DNA from: Pseudomonas sp. H3(2019) | GTDB lineage: Bacteria > Pseudomonadota > Gammaproteobacteria > Pseudomonadales > Pseudomonadaceae | DNA length: 64,000 nt | Direction of reading: 5' to 3' | Assembly (NCBI RefSeq): GCF_007713465.1 | Contig: NZ_VMSG01000007.1 | Location: 124,001 to 188,000, forward strand | Shown here: piece after piece, positions 54,715 to 63,967 of the stretch | How the letters are laid out: each line of letters starts with the position of its first letter | How positions within the stretch are numbered: position 1 is the first letter of the stretch | Position numbers and translations under genes: made by a program | The notes under the pieces: model-generated | What the model was told of the DNA's origin: nothing | Seen by the model: the letters and a program-made list of their open reading frames with translations, nothing else | Database searches by the model: none

Positions 54715-54923
54715 CAGCCGGAGCCCTGGGCCTGGTGGGTTTTGATGGCAGCGTCAATACCGCATTGTGCATTCGCTCGACGGTCTTCGACGAGGGTACT
54801 TACCACTTGCGTGCATCCGCCGGGGTGGTCGCCGACTCGGTTCCCGAGATGGAGTGGAAAGAGACGTTGTACAAGATGGGTTCTGTATACCGGGCGGTGA
54901 CCGGCAAGGAGATCGCACTGTGA
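54715..54923 (+). pseudogene. 3' fragment of a chorismate-utilising enzyme (TrpE-like)
   Basis: About 70 residues (GLVGFDGSVNTALCIRSTVF, HLRASAGVVADSVPEMEWKE, then TLYKMGSVYRAVTG) match the C-terminus of anthranilate-synthase component I. The 5' 85 percent of the gene is absent. Its stop overlaps the GTG of the next frame (GTGA), as in intact trpE-trpG pairs. Confidence 0.7.
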
Positions 54924-55276
54924 AAGTATTCCTGATTAATGCCTATGACAGCTTCGTCTTCATCATCAGCCAGTACCTGGAACAACTCGGGCTGGAAACC
55001 CGCGTCGAGCGTCACGACGTGCCGGACCTCATCCAGCGCATTGAGGTTTTCTCGCCAGATTTCTGCGTGCTGGGCCCTGGACCTGGGCATCTGGCCGACG
55101 TTGGCTACATCGAAGTGATCAGGCACTTGCTAGAGCGTATGCCGCTGCTGGGCGTATGCCTGGGTCATCAGGCCATCGGCCTGGCCTTCGGTGCCGAAGT
55201 TTGCCGGGCCCCGCACGTGATGCACGGCAAGTATGCGTTTAACCACGTCCCGGGTTTGACTCGCAGCGCCAGCTGA
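54920..55276 (+). pseudogene. 5' fragment of a glutamine amidotransferase (TrpG-like)
   Basis: VKVFLINAYDSFVFIISQYL, VLGPGPGHLADVGYIEVI and LLGVCLGHQAIGLAFGA, with nucleophile Cys in GVCLGHQ, match class I glutamine amidotransferases. After CRAPHVMHGK the sequence leaves the family and stops, losing the catalytic His-Glu half. The gene is truncated and probably inactive. Confidence 0.75.
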
Positions 55277-55322
55277 CCGATGCTGGCAGCTTTGCAAACA
55301 CTGTCAGATTCCGGATTCCTGC

Positions 55323-56378
55323 ATGCCCATGCCTCGCCGCTACCTGTACATCAGCCTGCTTGTCCTGTTTGCCGTCGGCATTGCCTGGTTTTCTCTGCGC
55401 AGTACGACGCCAGAAGTGCCCCCCGCGATCAAGCAGGGCTATCACGACGCCATGGAAAAGGCCCGCAACGGCCAACCCGGTGCGGCGCGAGTGCTTTATC
55501 AGCAACTGGCACGTCCGGACTTGTCGGACACCCGCCGTGTCTTGTTGCTGGCCGAACTGCCGAATTACCCTAGCCCGCAGGCACTGAAACTGGCGGACGC
55601 TGACCTGCAGAATCCGGTGGCTGAGGTTCGTCAGGCGGCGATCAAAAGCATTGTCGGGCTGGTGCCCAATGGCCAACGCAGCCTGTTGCTCGGGCCACTG
55701 CTCGAGGACAGCGAGCAAGCCGTGCGTTTTGCCACTGCGAACGCATTGCTGGGGCTTTCACCGGATGACCTGGGGTTGTACTTCGGCCCTTTGCAGCAGG
55801 TCATCGATGAGTATGAGCACTCGCTGAACAGTCAGCCCGAAAGCGCCGAGACCCACTACCAACTGGCTCGCCTGCATCTGCATAACGCGCAATTGAAAGA
55901 AGCACAGCAAGCGCTCGATCAAACCTTGCGCCTGGATCCGGGCAACCTGCCGGCACTGGTGGTACAGATCGAGGTACTGGATAAACAGGGCCAGGCCGAT
56001 GCCGCCCAACAAATGCTGGCCAAGCAGTTGCAGGCCCAACCTGACTCTGCCTATCTGCAGCATGCTTTAGGGTTGTGGTTACTGCATCACGGACAAAACG
56101 AGCTGGCCTTGCTTGGCCTTTCAAAAGCAGTAGAACTTGCGCCCGACAACAGGGAATATCGCTACGACCTGGCAACCACCTTGCACGGCCAGGAAGAACT
56201 CGAAGCCGCGCAAAAGCAGCTTCAAGAAATCGTTCAGCGTCACCCGGCCGATCGCAAGGCGCGGGTAACACTGATCAACTACTGGAAGGAAAGCGGCCAG
56301 CTGCAGAATGTTCAGGTGCTGCTGGCACAGCTTGAGCAGATGAATCCGGATGACCCGGCGTTGCAGCAGGGATTGTAA
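55323..56378 (+). CDS. Membrane-anchored HEAT/TPR repeat protein
   Basis: A 351-residue protein with one N-terminal membrane segment (YLYISLLVLFAVGIAWFSL), two HEAT-like helical pairs (NPVAEVRQAAIKSIVGLV, DSEQAVRFATANALLGL) and four or more TPR units in the C-terminal half (AETHYQLARLHLHNAQLKEA, NREYRYDLATTLHGQEELEA). It is probably a periplasm-facing scaffold, as in cytochrome c or surface-assembly factors, but no specific partner is visible. It converges with the sensory operon. Confidence 0.82.
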   Translation: MPMPRRYLYISLLVLFAVGIAWFSLRSTTPEVPPAIKQGYHDAMEKARNGQPGAARVLYQQLARPDLSDTRRVLLLAELPNYPSPQALKLADADLQNPVAEVRQAAIKSIVGLVPNGQRSLLLGPLLEDSEQAVRFATANALLGLSPDDLGLYFGPLQQVIDEYEHSLNSQPESAETHYQLARLHLHNAQLKEAQQALDQTLRLDPGNLPALVVQIEVLDKQGQADAAQQMLAKQLQAQPDSAYLQHALGLWLLHHGQNELALLGLSKAVELAPDNREYRYDLATTLHGQEELEAAQKQLQEIVQRHPADRKARVTLINYWKESGQLQNVQVLLAQLEQMNPDDPALQQGL

Positions 56379-56412
56379 AAGAAACACCGCAGCTCGGGGT
56401 ATTGAATGGGGC

Positions 56413-56790
56413 CTACGAAAGCATTTCGTGCATCAACACCTGCAACTCATCCAGATCGAACGGCTTGGCCAGGATCGGCGCCTTTTGCGCGATCGGGCTG
56501 CCAGACTCACGAATTTCCTGCGGGTAACCGCTGATGAAAATCACCTTGAGCTCAGGTCGCAGCTTCACCGCGGGTTCGGCAATCTGTACCCCGGAGATGC
56601 CACCGGGCAGACGATAATCCGTGACCATCATGTCCAGGTGCGGCTTGCTCGCCAGAATTTCGAACGCCTGCTCGCCATCTTCAGCCTGCAATACCCGATA
56701 GCCTTCGCCCGACAGGTAGGCGGTCAGCACCATCAGGATCGAGGGGTCATCTTCAACGATCAATACGACGTCTTGTGCATCTTCACTCAT
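56413..56790 (-). CDS. Stand-alone response regulator receiver
   Basis: A 125-residue CheY-like receiver: phospho-acceptor Asp in MMVTDYRLPGG, acidic pair VEDDPS, conserved Lys in ILAKPFDLDE, Ser/Thr in VIFISGYPQ. There is no output domain. The ATG chosen has AAAGG upstream. It is the last gene of the operon with two hybrid kinases and CheR, and probably a phosphorelay partner of them. Confidence 0.9.
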   Translation of the reverse strand: MSEDAQDVVLIVEDDPSILMVLTAYLSGEGYRVLQAEDGEQAFEILASKPHLDMMVTDYRLPGGISGVQIAEPAVKLRPELKVIFISGYPQEIRESGSPIAQKAPILAKPFDLDELQVLMHEMLS

Positions 56791-56834
56791 GGGAAGCCTT
56801 TGTTCGGTCAATAGCTGCTGATACGACCCTGCGC

Positions 56835-58049
56835 TCACACAGAGGTTGCGTTGCTTTGTCTATTTTCCTGCAGCGGTAGACAAACACGAAATAACGAGCC
56901 TTGATTAATCTTGCTCTCAACGGTGATGGATCCGCCATGGGCGGCGACGATTTGCTCGGAAATAAATAGCCCCAAGCCCAGTCCGGCCACCACGGTTTTC
57001 GCTGACACACGCTCGAACTGCTGAAAAATACGTTTCTGGTTTGCCTCACTGATGCCAATCCCCTGGTCCCTGATCTCCATCCGCGCTTCGCCGTCCTGGC
57101 TGTACACGCGCACCTCGATCGGACGCTTGGCACCGTAACGCAGGGCGTTGGTCAGCAAGTTGGACACCACCTGCTCGATGCGAAACTCATCCCAATTGCC
57201 TTCCACCGGTTGCGGAGCGACAAACGTCACCGACGACTCGGCAGACTCCACCTGCGGTGCAAAATTCTGCAACAGGTTACCCGTCAACTGCACCAGGTCA
57301 AAACGACTGGGGCGAATGGACAGCTTGCCGGTGCGAATTCGCGATACATCGAGCATGTCCTCGATCAGGCGAATCAGGCTCTTGATCTGCCGCTCATCGC
57401 GGTCGACCATCGCGTGCATCTTGTCCAGGGTAAACGCCGCAGCGTTGTCCCGGGCCAGGTGCATCTTGCGCAGCTGGGTTTCGAGGATCAGCCCGTTCAA
57501 CGGCGTACGAACCTCGTGAGCGACGATCGACATGAAGTCATCGCGCATGCGCACGGCCTGCTCCAGTTCGTTCTGAGTGGCCCGCAATTGCTTGAGTAAC
57601 GCCTCCTGCTCACGACGGCTTTGCTCCAGGGCTTCGACCTGCAGCTTCATCGCCTTGCGCTGTCGGTACAGGTCAACAAACACGTTGACCTTGCTTTTCA
57701 CCGCGTGGACATCCAGCGGTTTATGCAAAAAGTCCACCGCGCCACTTTCGTAACCCTTGAACGCGTAATTGCTCTCGCGCCCTGCTGCACTGACGAAAAT
57801 AATCGGAATGCTCCGGGTTTTCTCGGTACCGCGCATCAGTTCGGCCAGTTCGAAGCCGTTCATGCCGGGCATCTGCACATCGAGGATGGCAATGGCGAAC
57901 TCGTGTTGCAGCAGCAATGACAAGGCTTCGTCCGCCGATAGCGCCTTGTACACCGTGCGATTTTCACGCGTGATCAACGCTTCGAGTGCCAGCAGGTTCT
58001 CTGGCAGATCGTCGACGATCAGCAATTTGGCCTGGATATTACTCAGCAT
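56835..58049 (-). CDS. Receiver-histidine kinase hybrid
   Basis: A 404-residue cytosolic protein: N-terminal receiver (LLIVDDLPENLLALEALI, Asp in AIAILDVQMPGMNG, Lys in DFLHKPLDV), a coiled linker (KLQVEALEQSRREQEALL), then a HisKA domain with IVAHEVRTPLN and a HATPase with NLLTNALRYGA, IRDQGIGI and GLGLGLFIS. It lacks membrane segments, so it takes its input from the receiver. The start at 58049 overlaps the CheR gene end by 11 bp. Confidence 0.92.
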   Translation of the reverse strand: MLSNIQAKLLIVDDLPENLLALEALITRENRTVYKALSADEALSLLLQHEFAIAILDVQMPGMNGFELAELMRGTEKTRSIPIIFVSAAGRESNYAFKGYESGAVDFLHKPLDVHAVKSKVNVFVDLYRQRKAMKLQVEALEQSRREQEALLKQLRATQNELEQAVRMRDDFMSIVAHEVRTPLNGLILETQLRKMHLARDNAAAFTLDKMHAMVDRDERQIKSLIRLIEDMLDVSRIRTGKLSIRPSRFDLVQLTGNLLQNFAPQVESAESSVTFVAPQPVEGNWDEFRIEQVVSNLLTNALRYGAKRPIEVRVYSQDGEARMEIRDQGIGISEANQKRIFQQFERVSAKTVVAGLGLGLFISEQIVAAHGGSITVESKINQGSLFRVCLPLQENRQSNATSV

Positions 58050-58860
58050 GCTTGCGGTAGATCCGTTCTTGTTTGACCAAAGGTTCGAACTGCTTGCCAT
58101 AGGTCGAGAAGTCCAGGGTTTCCTTACTGCCCAGCACCAGGAAACCACGATGACACAGCGACTCATGAAACAGCCCGAAGGCGCGATCCTGTAATTTTCT
58201 ATTGAAGTAAATCAATACATTACGACATGAAATTAATTGAATTTCTGAAAAGACACTGTCAGTCGCCAGGCTGTGATCGGCGAAGGTCACGTTCTCACAC
58301 AGGGTCTTGTCGAAAATCGCGTGGTCATACGCTGCCGTGTAGTAGTCGGCGAACGAGCGCTGACCACCGGCCTGCTGGTAGTTATGGGTGTAGGCGCGGA
58401 TGTTCGCCAGCGAGAAAATCCCTTGCTTGGCCTTTTCCAGCGAGCGTGGGTTGATGTCAGTGGCGTAAATGATGGTGCGCTCCAGCAAGCCCTCTTCGCG
58501 CAGCAGAATGGCCATCGAATAGACCTCTTCGCCCGTGCTGCACCCGGCAATCCAGATCTTGATCGAAGGATAGGTCTTGAGCAGCGGCACCACCTCCTGA
58601 CGAATCGCCTGGAAGTGCGCCGGGTCGCGAAACATCTCGCTGACCGGAATCGTCAGCAACTGCAGCAACTGCATGAACGCCGTCGGGTCGTGCAGCACCC
58701 GCTCCTGCAGCGCAGAAATGGTCTTGCACTCGAACTGATGCAGGGCGTGATTGACCCGACGCTTGATCGAAGCACCGGAGTAATCACGAAAGTCGTAGCT
58801 GTATTTGAGGTAGATCGCTTCGACCAGCAACCGCAGCTCGATGTCGATATCTTTCTCCAC
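58039..58860 (-). CDS. CheR-type protein methyltransferase
   Basis: SAM-dependent glutamate methyltransferase of 273 residues: N-terminal helical domain (DYSGASIKRRVNHALHQFE), SAM motif IKIWIAGCSTGEEVYSMAI, acidic loop YATDINPRSLEKAKQGIFS, and ISCRNVLIYFNRKLQ. The GTG start follows the hybrid kinase stop directly (TAAGTG). No CheB methylesterase or chemoreceptor is present, so its target here is unlikely to be a standard chemotaxis receptor. Confidence 0.92.
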   Translation of the reverse strand: MEKDIDIELRLLVEAIYLKYSYDFRDYSGASIKRRVNHALHQFECKTISALQERVLHDPTAFMQLLQLLTIPVSEMFRDPAHFQAIRQEVVPLLKTYPSIKIWIAGCSTGEEVYSMAILLREEGLLERTIIYATDINPRSLEKAKQGIFSLANIRAYTHNYQQAGGQRSFADYYTAAYDHAIFDKTLCENVTFADHSLATDSVFSEIQLISCRNVLIYFNRKLQDRAFGLFHESLCHRGFLVLGSKETLDFSTYGKQFEPLVKQERIYRKHAE

Positions 58861-61800
58861 TTAGATACGTTCCATCTTCGGTAACCACACGCGAATCAGC
58901 GAAAACAGGCGATCCAGGTCGATGGGTTTGGCCAGGTAATCGTTGGAGCCTGCTTGCAGGGAGCGCTCCTGATCGTCCTTCATGGCCTTGGCCGTCACCG
59001 CAATAATCGGCAGCTTGCGCCAGCGCGGGTCCTTGCGGATCTCGAGGGTGGCTTCAAAACCGTCCATCTCCGGCATCATCACGTCCATCAGCACCAGATC
59101 GATGTCATCCACCTCATTGAGCCTTTCGATCGCTTCACGACCGTTACGGCCAATCACCACAATAGCGCCCTTGTGCTCCAGTGCGCTGGTGAGGGCAAAA
59201 ATATTGCGCACATCATCATCCACCAATAGCACCTTGCGGCCTTCGAAAACCCTGTCGCGGCTGCGGGCAGTCTTGAGCATCGTTTGCCGCTCATGGGACA
59301 ACCGCGATTCGACTTTGTGCAGAAAGAGTGTCACCTCGTCGAGCAGACGCTCTGGCGAGCGTGCGCCCTTGATGATGATCGAGCGTGAATACTTGCGCAG
59401 ATCCGCCTCTTCATCACGGGTCAGGTTACGCCCGGTATAGACGATCACGGGCGGGAACGAGCAGATGTCTTCGGTGGACATGCGCTTGAGCAAATCGTTG
59501 CCGAGCATGTCCGGCAATTTCAGATCGATAATCATGCAGTCATAGATCGTCTCGCGCAGCAGGTCCAGCGCTTCCTGAGCCAGGCCGACAGCGGTGATTT
59601 CGATGTCATCGTCACCGATCAGCCGGGCAATGCTGTCGCGTTGCAGGTCATCGTCTTCCACCAGCAATACGCGTTTGACCTTTTGCGTCAACTTGGCTTC
59701 CAGTCGCGCGAATACGTCCTTGAGCTCTTCGCGGGTGGTCGGCTTGAGCGCATAACCGATGGCGCCCATGTGCATGGCGGCTTCAACGCGGTCCTCGACG
59801 GAAATCACGTGAACCGGGATGTGCCGGGTTTCGGCATGTTCTTTCAGGCGCTGCAACACCGTCAGCCCGGAATGGTCCGGCAGCCGCATGTCCAGCAGGA
59901 TCGCATCTGGCATGAAGCGTGTCGCCAGGTCGTAACCTTCGTCGGCGCCGTGAGCCACCAGGCATTGATAGCCCAGTTCATGGGCCAGGTCGAAGAGGAT
60001 CTGCGCAAAGTTCACTTCATCTTCCACCACCAGAATGCAACGGCTGGTGAACGGCGCATTGCCACGGTCATCGGCAAAGCGCGGAATCTTCGCTTCAACG
60101 ATCAGCGGTGCAGGCGCGGCAGTCACCTTGGGAGCGACGACATCCGGTACGATCTTCAGCAGCTCACGCGGCTCATCGCCGAGGTCGACATACTGCACAG
60201 GCAACACCAGCGTGAATGAGCTGCCCTGCCCCGGCTCGCTGATGACGCTGATCGAGCCGCCGAGCAACGCTGCCAGGTCGCGCGAAATCGACAAGCCCAG
60301 CCCCGTGCCACCGTAACGACGGTTGGTGCTGCCATCGGCCTGACGGAAGGCCTCGAAAATACCTTCCTGCTGATCGCTGGAAATACCGATACCCGAGTCA
60401 CGAACGATAAAAGCAATGCCCTCGCCCGGCTGCCTGGCGACCGTCAGGCTGACGCTACCCTTCTCGGTAAACTTGATAGCGTTCGACAACAGGTTCTTGA
60501 GCACCTGCTCCAGACGCTGACGATCGGTGAACACCGTCAACGGCGCATCCGTTTGCAGTTCAACGTTGAACGCCAGATGCTTGTGCGCTGCCAACGGTTC
60601 AAACATGCCACGCAAGCCATCGACCAACTTCGCGACGCTGGTATTCTCCGGGCGTATTTCGAGCTTGCCGGCCTCGACCTTGGAAATATCGAGAATGTCG
60701 TTGATCAGGTTGAGCAAATCGTTGCCGGCCGAGTAGATCGACTCGGCAAACGTCACCTGTTCCGCGCTAAGGTTTTGTTGTGGGTTCTCTGCCAGTAACC
60801 TGGCGAGAATCAACGAGCTGTTCAGCGGCGTGCGCAGTTCGTGGGACATATTGGCGAGGAATTCGGATTTGTACTGGCTGGAGCGCTGCAACTCTTGTGC
60901 ACGCTCCTCAAGTTGTACCTGGACCTGGTTCAACTCGCCGTTCTTGCGATCCATTGCATCGCGTTGCTCGGCCAGAAATTCAGCCTGTTCAGCCAGTTGC
61001 TCGTTGGTCTGCTCAAGCTCGGCCTGCTGAGTCTCCAGGTGCCACTGCGACTCTTTGAGCACCCGCGACTGTTCTTCCAGCTCTTCGTTGGCAGTCTTCA
61101 GTTCTTCTTGCTGCACCTGCAACTCTTCATTGAGTTGCTGGGTCTGGGCGAGTACTTCCTGCAATCGTTGGCGATAACGCGCCGCTTCGATGGAGGTGCC
61201 GATATTCCCGGCTATCAGCTCCAGCAACTCGACATCGCGCTCGGTCAGGGCACGCAGAAACCCCAGTTCGATGACACCGTTGACCCGATCGTCATCACGG
61301 GTCGGCACCACCAGCACACTGCACGGCACACCCTCACCCAACCCCGAGCTGACTTTGAAATAGCCGGCTGGCACTTCACCCAGACGAACCAGCCGACCTT
61401 GTTGTGCCACTTGGCCGGTAATACCCTCGCCACTGTCGATCACTTGCTCGCGCGCTTCCTGCTCGCGGGAGAAACCATAAGAGGCTATGCGCGTGAGGCC
61501 TCCGTGCTCTTCTTTCACATACATCGCACCAACGGCAGTGCCGAGGTATTGCGCGCAAAATTGCAGAATATTACGACCCAGCAGGTTCAGCGTCAGTTGC
61601 CCAAGCACCTGTTCCGCCAACTCGGTTTGGCCATTGCGCAGCCAGGCTTGTTGTTCCAGACGTTGCGCACTCTCCTGTTGTTTGGCCAGGTTGGCGCTGT
61701 AACTGTTCGACAGACTGAGCAAATCGCGCCGACCGACATAGGCCAGCAAACCACTGATACCGGCCACAAACAACAAATACAGGGAAATGCTCCAGATCGT

Positions 61801-62394
61801 TGTGCGTCGAACCTCTTCGTTGCGCGTGGAGCGCAACTGTTGCTCCAGGTCGATGACCTCTTCGTACTGCTTGCGAATTTCATCGGTCAGACGCTTGCCC
61901 CGGCCTGACTTCACAGCCGCTCGGTAATCACCACTGCTGTGCTGCAAATCGATCATTGTCTGCGCGTAATCGTTCCACTCAACCTGCAACGCCTCGAGCC
62001 TGCGCAGCCGATCGACCTGTGGTGGATTGTCGGCCGTCAGTTCCTGCAAAGTCTTGAGCGCCACAATGATCCGCGGCTTGGCCGTTTCATAAGGGTCGAG
62101 AAAATGCTCGTCCCCCGACAGCAGAAAGCCACGTATCCCGGTTTCCAGGTCGACCGTCAGCGTTAGCGCTTCGTTGGCGTTATTGATCACCCGATCCGTG
62201 TGCTGAACCCATTGGACCACCGACAACAAATAGGTGATCAGAGAGACAAAAAACACAGCACTGAGTACGCCCACACCCAGCGGCAAGCTGAGGTTACGGC
62301 TCAGGAGTTTGCGGAAACTTTGCTCATCAACCGAAGACGAAGAAGTCATTGGATGGCCTTGGTTAACCGTCGTGAGTGAAGGAGTTTGCTCCAT
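58861..62394 (-). CDS. Hybrid sensor kinase: CHASE3, GAF, kinase, three receivers
   Basis: A 1177-residue membrane sensor. Two membrane segments (VGVLSAVFFVSLITYLLSV and SISLYLLFVAGISGLLAYV) flank a helical CHASE3-type periplasmic domain (DLETGIRGFLLSGDEHFLDP). A GAF domain (GRNILQFCAQYLGTAVGAMY), a long Gln/Glu coiled coil, HisKA (ANMSHELRTPLN) and HATPase (NLLSNAIKFTEKG, GTGLGLSIS) follow. Three receivers have Asp in ILLDMRLPDHSG, IIDLKLPDMLG and VLMDVMMPEMDG. Starts at 62394 (AGAGG) and 62349 (AAGG) are both plausible. It is first of four genes and likely feeds the others. Confidence 0.93.
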   Translation of the reverse strand: MEQTPSLTTVNQGHPMTSSSSVDEQSFRKLLSRNLSLPLGVGVLSAVFFVSLITYLLSVVQWVQHTDRVINNANEALTLTVDLETGIRGFLLSGDEHFLDPYETAKPRIIVALKTLQELTADNPPQVDRLRRLEALQVEWNDYAQTMIDLQHSSGDYRAAVKSGRGKRLTDEIRKQYEEVIDLEQQLRSTRNEEVRRTTIWSISLYLLFVAGISGLLAYVGRRDLLSLSNSYSANLAKQQESAQRLEQQAWLRNGQTELAEQVLGQLTLNLLGRNILQFCAQYLGTAVGAMYVKEEHGGLTRIASYGFSREQEAREQVIDSGEGITGQVAQQGRLVRLGEVPAGYFKVSSGLGEGVPCSVLVVPTRDDDRVNGVIELGFLRALTERDVELLELIAGNIGTSIEAARYRQRLQEVLAQTQQLNEELQVQQEELKTANEELEEQSRVLKESQWHLETQQAELEQTNEQLAEQAEFLAEQRDAMDRKNGELNQVQVQLEERAQELQRSSQYKSEFLANMSHELRTPLNSSLILARLLAENPQQNLSAEQVTFAESIYSAGNDLLNLINDILDISKVEAGKLEIRPENTSVAKLVDGLRGMFEPLAAHKHLAFNVELQTDAPLTVFTDRQRLEQVLKNLLSNAIKFTEKGSVSLTVARQPGEGIAFIVRDSGIGISSDQQEGIFEAFRQADGSTNRRYGGTGLGLSISRDLAALLGGSISVISEPGQGSSFTLVLPVQYVDLGDEPRELLKIVPDVVAPKVTAAPAPLIVEAKIPRFADDRGNAPFTSRCILVVEDEVNFAQILFDLAHELGYQCLVAHGADEGYDLATRFMPDAILLDMRLPDHSGLTVLQRLKEHAETRHIPVHVISVEDRVEAAMHMGAIGYALKPTTREELKDVFARLEAKLTQKVKRVLLVEDDDLQRDSIARLIGDDDIEITAVGLAQEALDLLRETIYDCMIIDLKLPDMLGNDLLKRMSTEDICSFPPVIVYTGRNLTRDEEADLRKYSRSIIIKGARSPERLLDEVTLFLHKVESRLSHERQTMLKTARSRDRVFEGRKVLLVDDDVRNIFALTSALEHKGAIVVIGRNGREAIERLNEVDDIDLVLMDVMMPEMDGFEATLEIRKDPRWRKLPIIAVTAKAMKDDQERSLQAGSNDYLAKPIDLDRLFSLIRVWLPKMERI

Positions 62395-62542
62395 AAACGC
62401 CTCTTGGATCCTTTTTTTGACAACCTTGCCGGCAATATCCTGCGTCGTTCTGCATGATTCAGAGAGAACGATTACCCTGTCGACTCACGCCGGTCACTAC
62501 AATCAACCTGTGACCGACCGCCTTCTTCCGAGAGCCACCACC

Positions 62543-62905
62543 ATGTCCGCCACAGCGCCCACCATCCTTGTAGTCGAAGACGATACCATTGTGCGCATGC
62601 TGATCGTCGACGTACTGGAAGAACTCGAGTTCAAGGTGCTGGAGGCCGACAGTGGCAAAGCAGCGCTCGCCCTGCTCAACGATAGCGCGCAAATCATCGA
62701 TCTGCTGATGACCGATGTGGGATTGCCGGAGATGGATGGCCGGGAGCTGGCCGCACAGGCGCGCGTACTGCACCCGACATTGCCGATTCTGTTTGCCAGT
62801 GGTTATGCGGAAAGTATCGAAGTGCCGGAGGGCATGTCGGTGATTGGCAAGCCGTTCTCTATCGAGCAGTTGCGCGATAAGGTCCTGAGCATGCTCGCGG
62901 CTTGA
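62543..62905 (+). CDS. Single-domain response regulator
   Basis: A 120-residue receiver (ILVVEDDTIVRMLIVDVL, Asp in LLMTDVGLPEMDG, Lys in VIGKPFSIEQ) with no output domain. It is divergent from the large hybrid kinase and probably part of the same phosphorelay. It ends two bases before the convergent GntR gene end. Confidence 0.92.
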   Translation: MSATAPTILVVEDDTIVRMLIVDVLEELEFKVLEADSGKAALALLNDSAQIIDLLMTDVGLPEMDGRELAAQARVLHPTLPILFASGYAESIEVPEGMSVIGKPFSIEQLRDKVLSMLAA

Positions 62906-62907
62906 GC

Positions 62908-63786
62908 TCAGTTTTTTTTGCGCACTTCATTCAAGGTACTGGCCACTTTCAAGTGCCGGTACAGCAAGGTCGACGCCCATTCCCGATCGCCCTGCTCCAG
63001 CGCGTCGATAATTTCCAGGTGCTCACGGCAGGAGGTGCGGACCCGTTCCAGGTTCGACACTGTATGAAACTCGGTCAGCCGACGCAGGCGGTTTTGCTGC
63101 TGCACGGTTTGCAGGATGAAGCTATTGCCGGACACAGCAGCCAGTAACTCGTGAAATTCGGCGTTGGCTTCGAAAAAGCTCAGGCTGTCGGGAGTGCCTT
63201 CGAGCAGCGCCTGCTGCTTTTCACGGCAGCGCTGTAGACGTTCACGCGGCAGATTGAAGGTCGGTTCGAGCAAGCCCGCAGGTTCCAGGAGCATGCGAAA
63301 GCGATAACTTTCGAAGCGCTTTTCAGCTGAACTCAACGTGGGCAAAAACATCCAGCCATGCCCGTGTTTGCGCTGCATGACGCCTTCGTCGGACAACCGC
63401 AGCAAGCAACGGCGCAATACCGCTTTACTGGCGCCGTAACGACGCAATAGATCACTCTCCATGACCTGATCGGGAATCGCCTGAGCCAGTCGATCATCGA
63501 TCAGCCGCTGATACAGCTCCTCATCCTCACCGACCGGCAGACTGACCTTGGCCAACTCATCGCTGAGCGGCGTATCCAGTACACAGTAACCCTGATGGGG
63601 CAATCGTCCGATCACCCGCTCTTGCGCCAGATAGATCAGCGCCCCTCGAATCGGCGAGCGAGACACGCCAAAGCGCTCGGCCAGTTCGACCTCTTTGAGG
63701 TGACTGCCGGGTGTTAACTCGCCAGACCGGATCGCCGCAAGAATCTGCGAGGCAACTTTAGTCTGAAGTGCGGTGGGTTGGGTCAT
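62908..63786 (-). CDS. GntR-family regulator with two winged-helix domains
   Basis: A 292-residue protein. The first winged helix is EVELAERFGVSRSPIRGALI (residues about 10-75). A second one is DLLRRYGASKAVLRRCLLRL with SDEGVMQRKHGHGWMF (residues about 95-155). An all-helical FCD-type ligand domain follows (FHELLAAVSGNSFILQTVQQ). FadR/VanR-type regulators normally have a single winged helix. It is divergent from the gene starting at 63968, a likely target. Confidence 0.88.
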   Translation of the reverse strand: MTQPTALQTKVASQILAAIRSGELTPGSHLKEVELAERFGVSRSPIRGALIYLAQERVIGRLPHQGYCVLDTPLSDELAKVSLPVGEDEELYQRLIDDRLAQAIPDQVMESDLLRRYGASKAVLRRCLLRLSDEGVMQRKHGHGWMFLPTLSSAEKRFESYRFRMLLEPAGLLEPTFNLPRERLQRCREKQQALLEGTPDSLSFFEANAEFHELLAAVSGNSFILQTVQQQNRLRRLTEFHTVSNLERVRTSCREHLEIIDALEQGDREWASTLLYRHLKVASTLNEVRKKN

Positions 63787-63967
63787 TGAAAAACGTCCAT
63801 GAATCAGCTGTCAGACGCTAACTCATGAATCGGGAAACTTCCAGTCAATACAAGCGCATAACGCACCGTTGAGCGCTTGCCGGGCATAATGAACACCGCC
63901 AACTGTGGTTTAATTGCGCCCCTCGTTTCTCCCTCTGTCGTCTGTCTGCATCAAGGAAATTCCGTTC

